Source: an uncultured Myxococcales bacterium
Lineage (GTDB): Bacteria; Myxococcota_A; UBA9042
DNA: 64,000 bases
Assembly (NCBI GenBank): GCA_903929795.1
Contig: CAIYWC010000091.1
Coordinates: forward strand, 62,001 to 126,000
Direction: 5' to 3'
The notes under the pieces are model-generated. The model was not told the DNA's origin and did no database searches. It saw nothing but the letters and a program-made list of their open reading frames with translations. The position numbers were made by a program, and so were the translations under genes. Of this stretch, positions 63,727 to 64,000 are shown one piece after another (position 1 is the first letter of the stretch; the number at the start of each line of letters is the position of its first letter).

Positions 63727-64000
63727 ATGTTCAAGAATCGCTGGAATTCCGCGGTGATCGCGGTGATGACGACCTCTGCGCTGCTGACCGCGGCTGGCTG
63801 CAAGAAAGAGGAAGCCAAGAAGGCTCCTGCCGCGACGACCGCAACGGGCGAGAAAGCTGGCGAGACGCCCGCCGCCCCGCCGCCGCCGCCGGAACTGCCG
63901 GACGTGGAGCTTGTCGCCGGTGACGGTGTGGTCGGCTGGGTGTCGCTGGCGAGCTACGACGCGGCGCTCAACGCGGCCGACGCGCTGGCGGGTAAGCTGC
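63727..64000 (+). CDS. Lipoprotein, 3' end outside window
   Basis: ATG 63727 has AAGAGG upstream. The visible 91 residues start with a lipoprotein signal (TAAGC, Cys25) followed by KKEEAKKAP; Lys at +2, an Ala/Pro/Thr linker ending in PPPPPEL, and the start of a folded domain (VELVAGDGVVGWVSLASYDAALNAADAL). Unlike the other lipoproteins in this window the tether is Lys/Ala/Pro-rich, not acidic. Function unknown. Confidence 0.75.
   Translation, partial: MFKNRWNSAVIAVMTTSALLTAAGCKKEEAKKAPAATTATGEKAGETPAAPPPPPELPDVELVAGDGVVGWVSLASYDAALNAADALAGKL

Overview
The window is 64 kb of high-GC bacterial chromosome, judged by eye from the strongly G/C-ending codons. The gene content suggests a Myxococcota or Bradymonadota relative (former Deltaproteobacteria). 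Evidence for this is the large set of secreted Cys-rich lipoproteins with MopE-type metal-binding and EGF repeats, PEGA-domain proteins, a Ser/Thr kinase with a zinc ribbon, a sigma-54 activator, and the phoH-pgpH-ybeY block. This placement is an inference; no rRNA or taxonomic marker was searched. No phage, transposase, tRNA, rRNA or CRISPR was recognised.

Layout. 1-3.5 kb: a beta-barrel porin (cut by the left edge), a secreted helical protein, UPF0158, and a DUF192 lipoprotein. 3.6-6 kb: a 785-aa lipoprotein. 6.1-8.6 kb: the hflK-hflC membrane-protease regulator operon with a small partner. 8.7-10.3 kb: an amidase. 10.3-18.3 kb (minus): CGDG-repeat lipoprotein, MopE-repeat lipoprotein, an Ig plus apparent TULIP/BPI-like lipoprotein, and a PEGA protein. 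18.4-20.7 kb (minus): an overlapping lipoprotein, alpha/beta hydrolase and SDR operon. 20.9-26.5 kb: a 1345-aa EGF-array lipoprotein translationally coupled to a POT peptide transporter. 26.5-31.4 kb (minus): small secreted protein, Cys-rich 828-aa lipoprotein, DUF5989, panC, panB. 31.4-32.7 kb: a promoter overlapped by a near-consensus Fur box, driving an outer-membrane-type protein and a monohaem cytochrome c lipoprotein. 32.8-39.3 kb (minus): phoH, pgpH, ybeY, a TIGR01777 epimerase and a beta-propeller lipoprotein. 39.4-43.8 kb: ssb, a small ORF, and a MopE/beta-helix/glycine-rich surface protein. 43.9-46.7 kb: nitroreductase, tgt, bcp-type peroxiredoxin, dienelactone hydrolase. 46.9-48.2 kb (minus): an HD protein with a degenerate nucleotidyltransferase head. 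48.9-50 kb: a His-Gly-Ser repeat peptide facing a small sigma factor. 50.2-54.1 kb: L,D-transpeptidase, small ORF, Ser/Thr kinase. 54.2-56.5 kb (minus): a coupled membrane-protein pair. 56.6-60.4 kb: an apparent structured RNA under a consensus promoter, RNase E/G, and a hairpin array. 60.4-64 kb: sigma-54 response regulator, unknown helical protein, and the start of a further lipoprotein.

The most notable items are: (i) a 103-aa peptide with 15 perfect His-Gly-Ser repeats after a charged leader, which looks like a RiPP precursor or metal-binding peptide without recognised maturases nearby; (ii) an about 130-bp interspersed element in four copies, each starting at the stop codon of a plus-strand gene and carrying a conserved stem-loop; (iii) an about 205-nt RNA candidate with paired ends starting at a consensus promoter upstream of the RNase E/G gene; (iv) a Fur-controlled outer-membrane protein plus cytochrome unit; and (v) surface lipoproteins with unusual architectures (split EGF domain, TULIP-like half, Asp/Ala/Thr-rich tethers).
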